The notes beneath the pieces were generated by a model. The model saw only the letters and a program-made list of their open reading frames with translations, was not told the DNA's origin and searched no databases. A program made the translations under genes and the position numbers. A stretch of 64,000 bases of DNA from Chaunax sp. Z400. Its lineage: Eukaryota > Chordata > Actinopteri > Lophiiformes > Chaunacidae. The stretch covers positions 62,001-126,000 of the forward strand of contig JBAGJB010000184.1 in the NCBI GenBank assembly GCA_037577475.1. Direction: 5' to 3'. This document shows, one piece after another, positions 44,540 through 58,891 of this stretch. Position 1 is the first letter of the stretch; each line of letters starts with the position of its first letter.

Positions 44540-46622
44540 TCAATGTCACCACACACAAACCTATATGCTCAATAACAACACAAACCTATAGGCTCATGAT
44601 AACAACAACACAAACCTATAGGCTCAATAGAACAACAACACAAACCTATAGGCTCATTATAACAACAACACAAACCTATAGGATCAATAGAACAACACAA
44701 ACCTATAGGATCAATAGAACAACACAAACCTATAGGCTCAATATGACAACAACACAAACCTATAGGGTCATTATGACAACAACACAAACCTATAGGCTCA
44801 ATATAACAACAACACAAACCTATAGGCTCATTATAACAACAACACAAACCTATAGGCTCAATGTAACCACACACAAACCTATAGACTCATTATAACAACA
44901 ACACAAACCTATAGGATCAATAGAACAACAACACAAACCTATAGGATCAATAGAACAACAACACAAACCTATAGGCTCAATATAACAACAGCACAAACCT
45001 ATAGGCTCAATATAACAACAGCACAAACCTATAGGATCGTTATAACAACAACACAAACCTATAGACTCATTATAACAACAACACAAACCTATAGGGTCAA
45101 TATAGCAACACAAACCTATAGAGTCATTATAACAACAACACAAACCTATAGGGTCAATATAGCAACACAAACCTATAGAGTCATTATAACAACAACACAA
45201 ACCTATAGGCTAAATAACCACAAACCTATAGGCTCATTATAACAACAACACAAACCTATAGGATCAATAGAACAACAACACAAACCTATAGACTCAATAG
45301 AACAACAACACAAACCTATAGGCTCAATAACAACACAAACCTATAGGCTCATTATAACAACAACACAAACCTATAGGCTCAATAGAACAACACAAACCTA
45401 TAGCCTCAAGAACAACACAAACCTATAGCCTCAAGAACAACACAAACCTATAGCCTCAATAACAACACAAACCTATAGGCTCAGTGTAACAACAACACAA
45501 ACCTATAGACTCATTATAACAACAACACAAACCTATAGACTCATTATAACAACAAGACAAACCTATAGGCTCAACGTCACCACACACAAACCTATAGGCT
45601 CATTATAACAACAACACAAACCTATAGGCTCATTATAACAACAACACAAACCTATAGGCTAAATAACAACACAAACCTATAGGATCAATAGAACAACAAC
45701 ACAAACCTATAGGCTAAATAACAACACAAACCTATAGGCTCATTATAACAACAACACAAACCTATAGGCTCAGTGTAACAACAACACAAACCTATAGACT
45801 CATTATAACAACAACACAAACCTATAGGCTCATTATAACAACAAGACAAACCTATAGGCTCAATGTCACCACACACAAACCTATAGGCTCATTATAACAA
45901 CAACACAAACCTATAGGCTAAATAACAACACAAACCTATAGGCTCATTATAACAACAACACAAACCTATAGGATCAATAGAACAACAACACAAACCTATA
46001 GACTCAATAGAACAACAACACAAACCTATAGGCTCAATAACAACACAAACCTATAGGCTCATTATAACAACAACACAAACCTATAGGCTCAATAGAACAA
46101 CACAAACCTATAGCCTCAATAACAACACAAACCTATAGGCTCAGTGTAACAACAACACAAACCTATAGACTCATTATAACAACAACACAAACCTATAGGC
46201 TCATTATAACAACAAGACAAACCTATAGGCTCAATGTCACCACACACAAACCTATAGGCTCAATATAACAACAACACAAACCTATAGGCTCAATAACACA
46301 AACCTATAGGCTCATTATAACAACAACACAAACCTATAGGCTCATTATAACAACAACACAAACCTATAGCCTCAATAACAACACAAACCTATAGGCCCAT
46401 TATAACAACAACACAAACCTATAGACTCAATATAAAAACAACAAAAACCTATAGGATCAATACAACAACACCACAAACCTATAGGACCAATAGAACAACA
46501 ACACAAACCTATAGGATCAATAGAACACAAACCTATAGGCTCAATATAGCAACACAAACCTATATTCTCATTATAACAACAACACAAACCTATAGGCTCA
46601 ATAACAACACAAACCTATAGGC
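44540..46622. repeat. Higher-order segment U24 (A1b)
   Basis: It matches U18 at an offset of 11,617-11,647 and U15 at about 17,331-17,356. It carries CAACGTCACC near 45,573 and the 23-bp unit near 45,210. One extra GGCTCATTAT unit near 45,625 accounts for the +30 shift relative to U18. Confidence 0.83.
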
Positions 46623-48398
46623 TCAATGTCACCACACACAAACCTATATGCTCAATAACAACACAAACCTATTGGCTCATGATAACAACAACACAAACCT
46701 ATAGGCTCAATAGAACAACAACACAAACCTATAGGCTCATTATAACAACAACACAAACCTATAGGATCAATAGAACAACACAAACCTATAGGCTCAATAT
46801 GACAACAACACAAACCTATAGGGTCATTATGACAACAACACAAACCTATAGGCTCAATATAACAACATCACAAACCTATAGAGTCATTATAACAACTACA
46901 CAAACCTATAGGCTCATTATAACAACTACACAAACCTATAGGCTCAATGTAACCACACACAAACCTATAGACTCATTATAACAACAACACAAACCTATAG
47001 GATCAATAGAACAACAACACAAACCTATAGGCTCAATATAACAACAACACAAACCTATAGGATCGTTATAACAACAACACAAACCTATAGACTCATTATA
47101 ACAACAACACAAACCTATAGACTCATTATAACAACAACACAAACCTATAGGGTCAATATAGCAACACAAACCTATAGAGTCATTATAACAACAACACAAA
47201 CCTAGAGGATCATTATAACAACAACATAAACCTATAGGGTCATTATAACAACAACACAAACCTATGGGCTCAATGTAACAACAACACAAACCTATGGGCT
47301 CAATATGACAAAAACATAAAACCTATAGACTCATTAGAACAACAACACAAACCTATAGACTCATTATAACAACAACACAAACCTATAGGCTCAATATGAC
47401 AAACACATAAACCTATAGGATCGTTATTACAACAACACAAACCTATAGACTCATTATAACAACAACACAAACCTATAGGGTCAATATAGCAACACAAACC
47501 TATAGACTCATTATAACAACAACACAAACCTATAGGCTCAATAACAACACAAACCTATAGGCTCATTATAACAACAACACAAACCTATAGGCTCAATCGA
47601 ACAACAACACAAACCTATAGCCTCAATAACAACACAAACCTATAGGCCCATTATAACAACAACACAAACCTATAGGCCCATTATAACAACAACACAAACC
47701 TATAGGCTCATTATAACAACAAGACAAACCTATAGGCTCAATGTCACCACACAAAAACCTATAGGCTCATTATAACAACAACACAAACCTATAGGCTCAA
47801 TAGAACAACAGCACAAACCTATAGGCTCATTATAACAACAACACAAACCTATAGACTCATTATAACAACAACACAAACCTATAGGCTCAATATGACAAAC
47901 ACATAAACCTATAGGATCGTTATTACAACAACACAAACCTATAGACTCATTATAACAACAACACAAACCTATAGGCTCATTATAACAACAAGACAAACCT
48001 ATAGGCTCAATGTCACCACACACAAACCTATAGGCTCAATATAACAACAACACAAACCTATAGGCTCAATAACACAAACCTATAGGCTCATTATAACAAC
48101 AACACAAACCTATAGGCTCATTATAACAACAACACAAACCTATAGCCTCAATAACAACACAAACCTATAGGCCCATTATAACAACAACACAAACCTATAG
48201 ACTCAATATAAAAACAACAAAAACCTATAGGATCAATACAACAACACCACAAACCTATAGGACCAATAGAACAACAACACAAACCTATAGGATCAATAGA
48301 ACACAAACCTATAGGCTCAATATAGCAACACAAACCTATATTCTCATTATAACAACAACACAAACCTATAGGCTCAATAACAACACAAACCTATAGGC
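46623..48398. repeat. Higher-order segment U25 (A2)
   Basis: The head matches U16/U19. The AACAACTACAC unit is present twice in succession (46,891 and 46,921), against once elsewhere. The 567-bp region is single copy. GGATCGTTATTAC lies near 47,421 and 47,925; the second copy sits inside a D-like run, which indicates conversion or insertion. A CACCACACAAAAACC variant lies near 47,745. Confidence 0.82.
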
Positions 48399-50475
48399 TC
48401 AATGTCACCACACACAAACCTATATGCTCAATAACAACACAAACCTATTGGCTCATGATAACAACAACACAAACCTATAGGCTCAATAGAACAACAACAC
48501 AAACCTATAGGCTCATTATAACAACAACACAAACCTATAGGATCAATAGAACAACACAAACCTATAGGCTCAATATGACAACAACACAAACCTATAGGGT
48601 CATTATGACAACAACACAAACCTATAGGCTCAATATAACAACATCACAAACCTATAGAGTCATTATAACAACTACACAAACCTATAGGCTCATTATAACA
48701 ACAACACAAACCTATAGGCTCAATGTAACCACACACAAACCTATAGGCTCATTATAACAACAAGACAAACCTATAGGCTCAATGTCACCACACACAAACC
48801 TATAGGCTCATTATAACAACAACACAAACCTATAGGCTAAATAACAACACAAACCTATAGGCTCATTATAACAACAACATAAACCTATAGGGTCATTATA
48901 ACAACAACACAAACCTATGGGCTCAATGTAACAACAACACAAACCTATGGGCTCAATATGACAAAAACATAAAACCTATAGACTCATTAGAACAACAACA
49001 CAAACCTATAGACTCATTATAACAACAACACAAACCTATAGGCTCAATATGACAAACACATAAACCTATAGGATCGTTATTACAACAACACAAACCTATA
49101 GACTCATTATAACAACAACACAAACCTATAGGGTCAATATAGCAACACAAACCTATAGACTCATTATAACAACAACACAAACCTATAGGCTCAATAACAA
49201 CACAAACCTATAGGCTCATTATAACAACAACACAAACCTATAGGCTCAATCGAACAACAACACAAACCTATAGCCTCAATAACAACACAAACCTATAGGC
49301 CCATTATAACAACAACACAAACCTATAGGCTCAATATGACAAACACATAAACCTATAGGATCGTTATTACAACAACACAAACCTATAGACTCATTATAAC
49401 AACAACACAAACCTATAGGGTCAATATAGCAACACAAACCTATAGACTCATTATAACAACAACACAAACCTATAGCCTCAATAACAACACAAACCTATAG
49501 GCCCATTATAACAACAACACAAACCTATAGACTCAATATAAAAACAACAAAAACCTATAGGATCAATACAACAACACCACAAACCTATAGGACCAATAGA
49601 ACAACAACACAAACCTATAGGATCAATAGAACACAAACCTATAGGCTCAATATAGCAACACAAACCTATATTCTCATTATAACAACAACACAAACCTATA
49701 GGCTCAATAACAACACAAACCTATAGGCTCAATGTCACCACACACAAACCTATATGCTCAATAACAACACAAACCTATTGGCTCATGATAACAACAACAC
49801 AAACCTATAGGCTCAATAGAACAACAACACAAACCTATAGGCTCATTATAACAACAACACAAACCTATAGGATCAATAGAACAACACAAACCTATAGGCT
49901 CAATATGACAACAACACAAACCTATAGGCTCAATATAACAACATCACAAACCTATAGAGTCATTATAACAACTACACAAACCTATAGGCTCATTATAACA
50001 ACAACACAAACCTATAGGCTCAATGTAACCACACACAAACCTATAGACTCATTATAACAACAACACAAACCTATAGGATCAATAGAACAACAACACAAAC
50101 CTATAGGCTCAATATAACAACAACACAAACCTATAGGATCGTTATAACAACAACACAAACCTATAGACTCATTATAACAACAACACAAACCTATAGGGTC
50201 AATATAGCAACACAAACCTATAGAGTCATTATAACAACAACACAAACCTAGAGGATCATTATAACAACAACATAAACCTATAGGGTCATTATAACAACAA
50301 CACAAACCTATGGGCTCAATGTAACAACAACACAAACCTATGGGCTCAATATGACAAAAACATAAAACCTATAGACTCATTAGAACAACAACACAAACCT
50401 ATAGACTCATTATAACAACAACACAAACCTATAGGCTCAATATGACAAACACATAAACCTATAGGATCGTTATTA
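47421..50475. repeat. Local family of TCGTTATTAC units
   Basis: A T-for-A change in the GGATCGTTATAAC unit occurs five times, near 47,421, 47,928, 49,075, 49,361 and 50,467, and was seen nowhere else. Each sits in the same neighbourhood: CTCAATATGACAAACACAT before it, GACTCATTAT after it. Surrounding contexts differ, so short tracts of roughly 150-200 bp were copied within 3 kb. Confidence 0.85.
48399..49728. repeat. Higher-order segment U26 (A2)
   Basis: After the A2 head the sequence runs from TGTAACC into an AAGAC/TGTCACC pair near 48,765-48,800. It rejoins the CCTATGGGCTC region near 48,910, so most of the block that normally sits between is missing. Two TCGTTATTAC tracts lie near 49,075 and 49,361. 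Confidence 0.81.
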
Positions 50476-51397
50476 CAACAACACAAACCTATAGACTCAT
50501 TATAACAACAACACAAACCTATAGGGTCAATATAGCAACACAAACCTATAGACTCATTATAACAACAACACAAACCTATAGGCTCAATAACAACACAAAC
50601 CTATAGGCTCATTATAACAACAACACAAACCTATAGGCTCAATCGAACAACAACACAAACCTATAGCCTCAATAACAACACAAACCTATAGGCCCATTAT
50701 AACAACAACACAAACCTATAGGCCCATTATAACAACAACACAAACCTATAGGCTCATTATAACAACAAGACAAACCTATAGGCTCAATGTCACCACACAC
50801 AAACCTATAGGCTCATTATAACAACAACACAAACCTATAGGCTCAATAGAACAACAGCACAAACCTATAGGCTCATTATAACAACAACACAAACCTATAG
50901 GCTCAGTGTAACAACAACATAAACCTATAGACTCATTATAACAACAACACAAACCTATAGGCTCATTATAACAACAACACAAACCTATAGGCTCATTATA
51001 ACAACAAGACAAACCTATAGGCTCAATGTCACCACACACAAACCTATAGGCTCAATATAACAACAACACAAACCTATAGGCTCAAAAACAACACAAACCT
51101 ATAGGCTCATTATAACAACAACACAAACCTATAGGCTCAATAGAACAACAACACAAACCTATAGGCTCATTATAACAACACCACAAACCTATAGGATCAA
51201 TTGAACAACAACGCAAAACTATGGGCTCAATGTAACAACAACACAAACCTATAGGCTCAATATAGCAACACAAACCTATATTCTCATTATAACAACAACA
51301 CAAACCTATAGGCTCATTATAACAACAAGACAAACCTATAGGCTCAATGTCACCACACACAAACCTATAGGCTCAATAACAACACAAACCTATAGGC
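49729..51397. repeat. Higher-order segment U27 (A2)
   Basis: The head lacks the GGGTCATTATGAC unit present in the other A2 segments. A TCGTTATTAC unit lies near 50,467. The segment ends in a D block (50,776-51,360) that matches 36,650-37,234 at a constant offset of 14,126, including CAATTGAACAACAACGC. Confidence 0.83.
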
Positions 51398-53471
51398 TCA
51401 ATGTCACCACACACAAACCTATATGCTCAATAACAACACAAACCTATAGGCTCATGATAACAACAACACAAACCTATAGGCTCAATAGAACAACAACACA
51501 AACCTATAGGCTCATTATAACAACAACACAAACCTATAGGATCAATAGAACAACACAAACCTATAGGATCAATAGAACAACACAAACCTATCGGCTCAAT
51601 ATGACAACAACACAAACCTATAGGGTCATTATGACAACAACACAAACCTATAGGCTCAATATAACAACAACACAAACCTATAGGCTCATTATAACAACAA
51701 CACAAACCTATAGGCTCAATGTAACCACACACAAACCTATAGACTCATTATAACAACAACACAAACCTATAGGATCAATAGAACAACAACACAAACCTAT
51801 AGGATCAATAGAACAACAACACAAACCTATAGGCTCAATATAACAACAGCACAAACCTATAGGCTCAATATAACAACAGCACAAACCTATAGGATCGTTA
51901 TAACAACAACACAAACCTATAGACTCATTATAACAACAACACAAACCTATAGGGTCAATATAGCAACACAAACCTATAGAGTCATTATAACAACAACACA
52001 AACCTATAGGCTAAATAACCACAAACCTATAGGCTCATTATAACAACAACACAAACCTATAGGATCAATAGAACAACAACACAAACCTATAGACTCAATA
52101 GAACAACAACACAAACCTATAGGCTCAATAACAACACAAACCTATAGGCTCATTATAACAACAACACAAACCTATAGGCTCAATAGAACAACACAAACCT
52201 ATAGCCTCAAGAACAACACAAACCTATAGCCTCAAGAACAACACAAACCTATAGCCTCAAGAACAACACAAACCTATAGCCTCAATAACAACACAAACCT
52301 ATAGGCTCAGTGTAACAACAACACAAACCTATAGACTCATTATAACAACAACACAAACCTATAGACTCATTATAACAACAAGACAAACCTATAGGCTCAA
52401 TGTCACCACACACAAACCTATAGGCTCATTATAACAACAACACAAACCTATAGGCTAAATAACAACACAAACCTATAGGATCAATAGAACAACAACACAA
52501 ACCTATAGGCTAAATAACAACACAAACCTATAGGCTCATTATAACAACAACACAAACCTATAGGCTCAGTGTAACAACAACACAAACCTATAGACTCATT
52601 ATAACAACAACACAAACCTATAGGCTCATTATAACAACAAGACAAACCTATAGGCTCAATGTCACCACACACAAACCTATAGGCTCATTATAACAACAAC
52701 ACAAACCTATAGGCTCATTATAACAACAACACAAACCTATAGGCTCATTATAACAACAACACAAACCTATAGGCTAAATAACAACACAAACCTATAGGCT
52801 AAATAACAACACAAACCTATAGGCTAAATAACAACACAAACCTATAGGCTCATTATAACAACAACACAAACCTATAGGCTCAATAGAACAACACAAACCT
52901 ATAGCCTCAATAACAACACAAACCTATAGCCTCAATAACAACACAAACCTATAGGCTCAGTGTAACAACAACACAAACCTATAGACTCATTATAACAACA
53001 ACACAAACCTATAGGCTCATTATAACAACAAGACAAACCTATAGGCTCAATGTCACCACACACAAACCTATAGGCTCAATATAACAACAACACAAACCTA
53101 TAGGCTCAATAACAACACAAACCTATAGGCTCATTATAACAACAACACAAACCTATAGGCTCAATTGAACAACAACACAAACCTATAGCCTCAATAACAA
53201 CACAAACCTATAGGCCCATTATAACAACAACACAAACCTATAGACTCAATATAAAAACAACAAAAACCTATAGGATCAATACAACAACACCACAAACCTA
53301 TAGGATCAATACAACAACACCACAAACCTATAGGACCAATAGAACAACAACACAAACCTATAGGATCAATAGAACACAAACCTATAGGCTCAATATAGAA
53401 ACACAAACCTATATTCTCATTATAACAACAACACAAACCTATAGGCTCAATAACAACACAAACCTATAGGC
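51398..53471. repeat. Higher-order segment U28 (A1a)
   Basis: CCTATCGGCTC lies near 51,589. Three CAAG 25-mers lie at about 52,204-52,278, with a 23-bp unit near 52,011. Triplets of GGCTCATTAT and CTAAATAAC units lie near 52,680-52,830. A GGATCAATACAACAACACC unit is duplicated near 53,271-53,330. The tail carries ATATAGAAACAC near 53,395, a variant confined to U28-U31 tails. Confidence 0.82.
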
Positions 53472-56400
53472 TCAATGTCACCACACACAAACCTATATGC
53501 TCAATAACAACACAAACCTATTGGCTCATGATAACAACAACACAAACCTATAGGCTCAATAGAACAACAACACAAACCTATAGGCTCATTATAACAACAA
53601 CACAAACCTATAGGCTCATTATAACAACAACACAAACCTATAGGATCAATAGAACAACACAAACCTATAGGCTCAATATGACAACAACACAAACCTATAG
53701 GGTCATTATGACAACAACACAAACCTATAGGCTCAATATAACAACATCACAAACCTATAGAGTCATTATAACAACTACACAAACCTATAGGCTCATTATA
53801 ACAACAACACAAACCTATAGGCTCAATGTAACCACACACAAACCTATAGACTCATTATAACAACAACACAAACCTATAGGATCAATAGAACAACAACACA
53901 AACCTATAGGCTCAATATAACAACAACACAAACCTATAGGATCGTTATAACAACAACACAAACCTATAGACTCATTATAACAACAACACAAACCTATAGA
54001 CTCATTATAACAACAACACAAACCTATAGACTCATTATAACAACAACACAAACCTATAGGGTCAATATAGCAACACAAACCTATAGAGTCATTATAACAA
54101 CAACACAAACCTAAAGGATCATTATAACAACAACATAAACCTATAGGGTCATTATAACAACAACACAAACCTATGGGCTCAATGTAACAACAACACAAAC
54201 CTATGGGCTCAATATGACAAAAACATAAAACCTATAGACTCATTAGAACAACAACACAAACCTATAGACTCATTATAACAACACAAACCTATAGGCTCAA
54301 TATGACAAACACATAAACCTATAGGATCGTTATAACAACAACACAAACCTATAGACTCATTATAACAACAACACAAACCTATAGGGTCAATATAGCAACA
54401 CAAACCTATAGAGTCATTATAACAACAACACAAACCTATAGGCTAAATAACAACACAAACCTATAGGCTCATTATAACAACAACACAAACCTATAGGATC
54501 AATAGAACAACAACACAAACCTATAGACTCAATATAACAACAACACAAACCTATAGGCTCAATAACAACACAAACCTATAGGCTCATTATAACAACAACA
54601 CAAACCTATAGGCTCAATAGAACAACAACACAAACCAATAGCCTCAATAACAACACAAACCTATAGGCTCATTATAACAACAACGCAAACCTATAGACTC
54701 AATATAACAACAACAAAAACCTATAAGATCAATACAACAACACCACAAACCTATAGGCTCATTATAACAACAACACAAACCTATAGGCTCAGTGTAACAA
54801 CAACACAAACCTATAGACTCATTATAACAACAACACAAACCTATAGGCTCATTATAACAACAAGACAAACCTATAGGCTCAATGTCACCACACACAAACC
54901 TATAGGCTCATTATAACAACAACACAAACCTATAGGCTCATTATAACAACAACACAAACCTATAGGCTCATTATAACAACAACACAAACCTATAGGCTCA
55001 ATGTAACCACACACAAACCTATAGACTCATTATAACAACAACACAAACCTATAGGATCAATAGAACAACAACACAAACCTATAGGATCAATAGAACAACA
55101 ACACAAACCTATAGGCTCAATATAACAACAGCACAAACCTATAGGCTCAATATAACAACAGCACAAACCTATAGGATCGTTATAACAACAACACAAACCT
55201 ATAGACTCATTATAACAACAACACAAACCTATAGGGTCAATATAGCAACACAAACCTATAGAGTCATTATAACAACAACACAAACCTATAGGCTAAATAA
55301 CCACAAACCTATAGGCTCATTATAACAACAACACAAACCTATAGGATCAATAGAACAACAACACAAACCTATAGACTCAATAGAACAACAACACAAACCT
55401 ATAGGCTCAATAACAACACAAACCTATAGGCTCATTATAACAACAACACAAACCTATAGGCTCAATAGAACAACACAAACCTATAGCCTCAAGAACAACA
55501 CAAACCTATAGCCTCAAGAACAACACAAACCTATAGCCTCAATAACAACACAAACCTATAGGCTCAGTGTAACAACAACACAAACCTATAGACTCATTAT
55601 AACAACAACACAAACCTATAGACTCATTATAACAACAAGACAAACCTATAGGCTCAATGTCACCACACACAAACCTATAGGCTCATTATAACAACAACAC
55701 AAACCTATAGGCTAAATAACAACACAAACCTATAGGATCAATAGAACAACAACACAAACCTATAGGCTAAATAACAACACAAACCTATAGGCTCATTATA
55801 ACAACAACACAAACCTATAGGCTCAGTGTAACAACAACACAAACCTATAGACTCATTATAACAACAACACAAACCTATAGGCTCATTATAACAACAAGAC
55901 AAACCTATAGGCTCAATGTCACCACACACAAACCTATAGGCTCATTATAACAACAACACAAACCTATAGGCTCATTATAACAACAACACAAACCTATAGG
56001 CTCATTATAACAACAACACAAACCTATAGGCTAAATAACAACACAAACCTATAGGCTAAATAACAACACAAACCTATAGGCTAAATAACAACACAAACCT
56101 ATAGGCTCATTATAACAACAACACAAACCTATAGGCTCAATAGAACAACACAAACCTATAGCCTCAATAACAACACAAACCTATAGCCTCAATAACAACA
56201 CAAACCTATAGGCTCAGTGTAACAACAACACAAACCTATAGACTCATTATAACAACAACACAAACCTATAGGCTCATTATAACAACAAGACAAACCTATA
56301 GGCTCAATGTCACCACACACAAACCTATAGGCTCAATATAACAACAACACAAACCTATAGGCTCAATAACAACACAAACCTATAGGCTCATTATAACAAC

Positions 56401-56698
56401 AACACAAACCTATAGGCTCAATTGAACAACAACACAAACCTATAGCCTCAATAACAACACAAACCTATAGGCCCATTATAACAACAACACAAACCTATAG
56501 ACTCAATATAAAAACAACAAAAACCTATAGGATCAATACAACAACACCACAAACCTATAGGACCAATAGAACAACAACACAAACCTATAGGATCAATAGA
56601 ACACAAACCTATAGGCTCAATATAGAAACACAAACCTATATTCTCATTATAACAACAACACAAACCTATAGGCTCAATAACAACACAAACCTATAGGC
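53472..56698. repeat. Higher-order segment U29 (A2), full 3.2-kb form
   Basis: It is the first of the late series. It shares CCTAAAGGATC, CCTATAAGATC and CAATTGAACAACAACAC with U30 and U31. It carries 1,034 bp absent from those two; the extra sequence matches about 51.7-52.7 kb in U28 and holds the window's last CAAG doublet (near 55,492). Confidence 0.86.
54985..56018. repeat. 1,034-bp internal block present in U29, absent in U30/U31
   Basis: The run at about 54,761-54,985 (plain unit, AGTGT, GACTCATTAT, AAGAC, TGTCACC, three plain units) is repeated at about 55,795-56,018. Exchange between these ~225-bp direct repeats would delete exactly the block missing from the later copies. The reverse order, insertion, is possible but needs a donor event. 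Boundaries are approximate within the repeated flank. Confidence 0.8.
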
Positions 56699-58891
56699 TC
56701 AATGTCACCACACACAAACCTATATGCTCAATAACAACACAAACCTATTGGCTCATGATAACAACAACACAAACCTATAGGCTCAATAGAACAACAACAC
56801 AAACCTATAGGCTCATTATAACAACAACACAAACCTATAGGCTCATTATAACAACAACACAAACCTATAGGATCAATAGAACAACACAAACCTATAGGCT
56901 CAATATGACAACAACACAAACCTATAGGGTCATTATGACAACAACACAAACCTATAGGCTCAATATAACAACATCACAAACCTATAGAGTCATTATAACA
57001 ACTACACAAACCTATAGGCTCATTATAACAACAACACAAACCTATAGGCTCAATGTAACCACACACAAACCTATAGACTCATTATAACAACAACACAAAC
57101 CTATAGGATCAATAGAACAACAACACAAACCTATAGGCTCAATATAACAACAACACAAACCTATAGGATCGTTATAACAACAACACAAACCTATAGACTC
57201 ATTATAACAACAACACAAACCTATAGACTCATTATAACAACAACACAAACCTATAGACTCATTATAACAACAACACAAACCTATAGGGTCAATATAGCAA
57301 CACAAACCTATAGAGTCATTATAACAACAACACAAACCTAAAGGATCATTATAACAACAACATAAACCTATAGGGTCATTATAACAACAACACAAACCTA
57401 TGGGCTCAATGTAACAACAACACAAACCTATGGGCTCAATATGACAAAAACATAAAACCTATAGACTCATTAGAACAACAACACAAACCTATAGACTCAT
57501 TATAACAACACAAACCTATAGGCTCAATATGACAAACACATAAACCTATAGGATCGTTATAACAACAACACAAACCTATAGACTCATTATAACAACAACA
57601 CAAACCTATAGGGTCAATATAGCAACACAAACCTATAGAGTCATTATAACAACAACACAAACCTATAGGCTAAATAACAACACAAACCTATAGGCTCATT
57701 ATAACAACAACACAAACCTATAGGATCAATAGAACAACAACACAAACCTATAGACTCAATATAACAACAACACAAACCTATAGGCTCAATAACAACACAA
57801 ACCTATAGGCTCATTATAACAACAACACAAACCTATAGGCTCAATAGAACAACAACACAAACCAATAGCCTCAATAACAACACAAACCTATAGGCTCATT
57901 ATAACAACAACGCAAACCTATAGACTCAATATAACAACAACAAAAACCTATAAGATCAATACAACAACACCACAAACCTATAGGCTCATTATAACAACAA
58001 CACAAACCTATAGGCTCAGTGTAACAACAACACAAACCTATAGACTCATTATAACAACAACACAAACCTATAGGCTCATTATAACAACAAGACAAACCTA
58101 TAGGCTCAATGTCACCACACACAAACCTATAGGCTCATTATAACAACAACACAAACCTATAGGCTCATTATAACAACAACACAAACCTATAGGCTCATTA
58201 TAACAACAACACAAACCTATAGGCTAAATAACAACACAAACCTATAGGCTAAATAACAACACAAACCTATAGGCTAAATAACAACACAAACCTATAGGCT
58301 CATTATAACAACAACACAAACCTATAGGCTCAATAGAACAACACAAACCTATAGCCTCAATAACAACACAAACCTATAGCCTCAATAACAACACAAACCT
58401 ATAGGCTCAGTGTAACAACAACACAAACCTATAGACTCATTATAACAACAACACAAACCTATAGGCTCATTATAACAACAAGACAAACCTATAGGCTCAA
58501 TGTCACCACACACAAACCTATAGGCTCAATATAACAACAACACAAACCTATAGGCTCAATAACAACACAAACCTATAGGCTCATTATAACAACAACACAA
58601 ACCTATAGGCTCAATTGAACAACAACACAAACCTATAGCCTCAATAACAACACAAACCTATAGGCCCATTATAACAACAACACAAACCTATAGACTCAAT
58701 ATAAAAACAACAAAAACCTATAGGATCAATACAACAACACCACAAACCTATAGGACCAATAGAACAACAACACAAACCTATAGGATCAATAGAACACAAA
58801 CCTATAGGCTCAATATAGAAACACAAACCTATATTCTCATTATAACAACAACACAAACCTATAGGCTCAATAACAACACAAACCTATAGGC
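56699..58891. repeat. Higher-order segment U30 (A2), 2,193 bp
   Basis: Apart from the 1,034-bp block it follows U29 unit for unit. Where I compared it with U31 I noticed no substitution. The CCTATAAGATC unit near 57,949 is followed by AACACC and then the join to GGCTCATTAT/AGTGT near 57,984. Confidence 0.87.
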
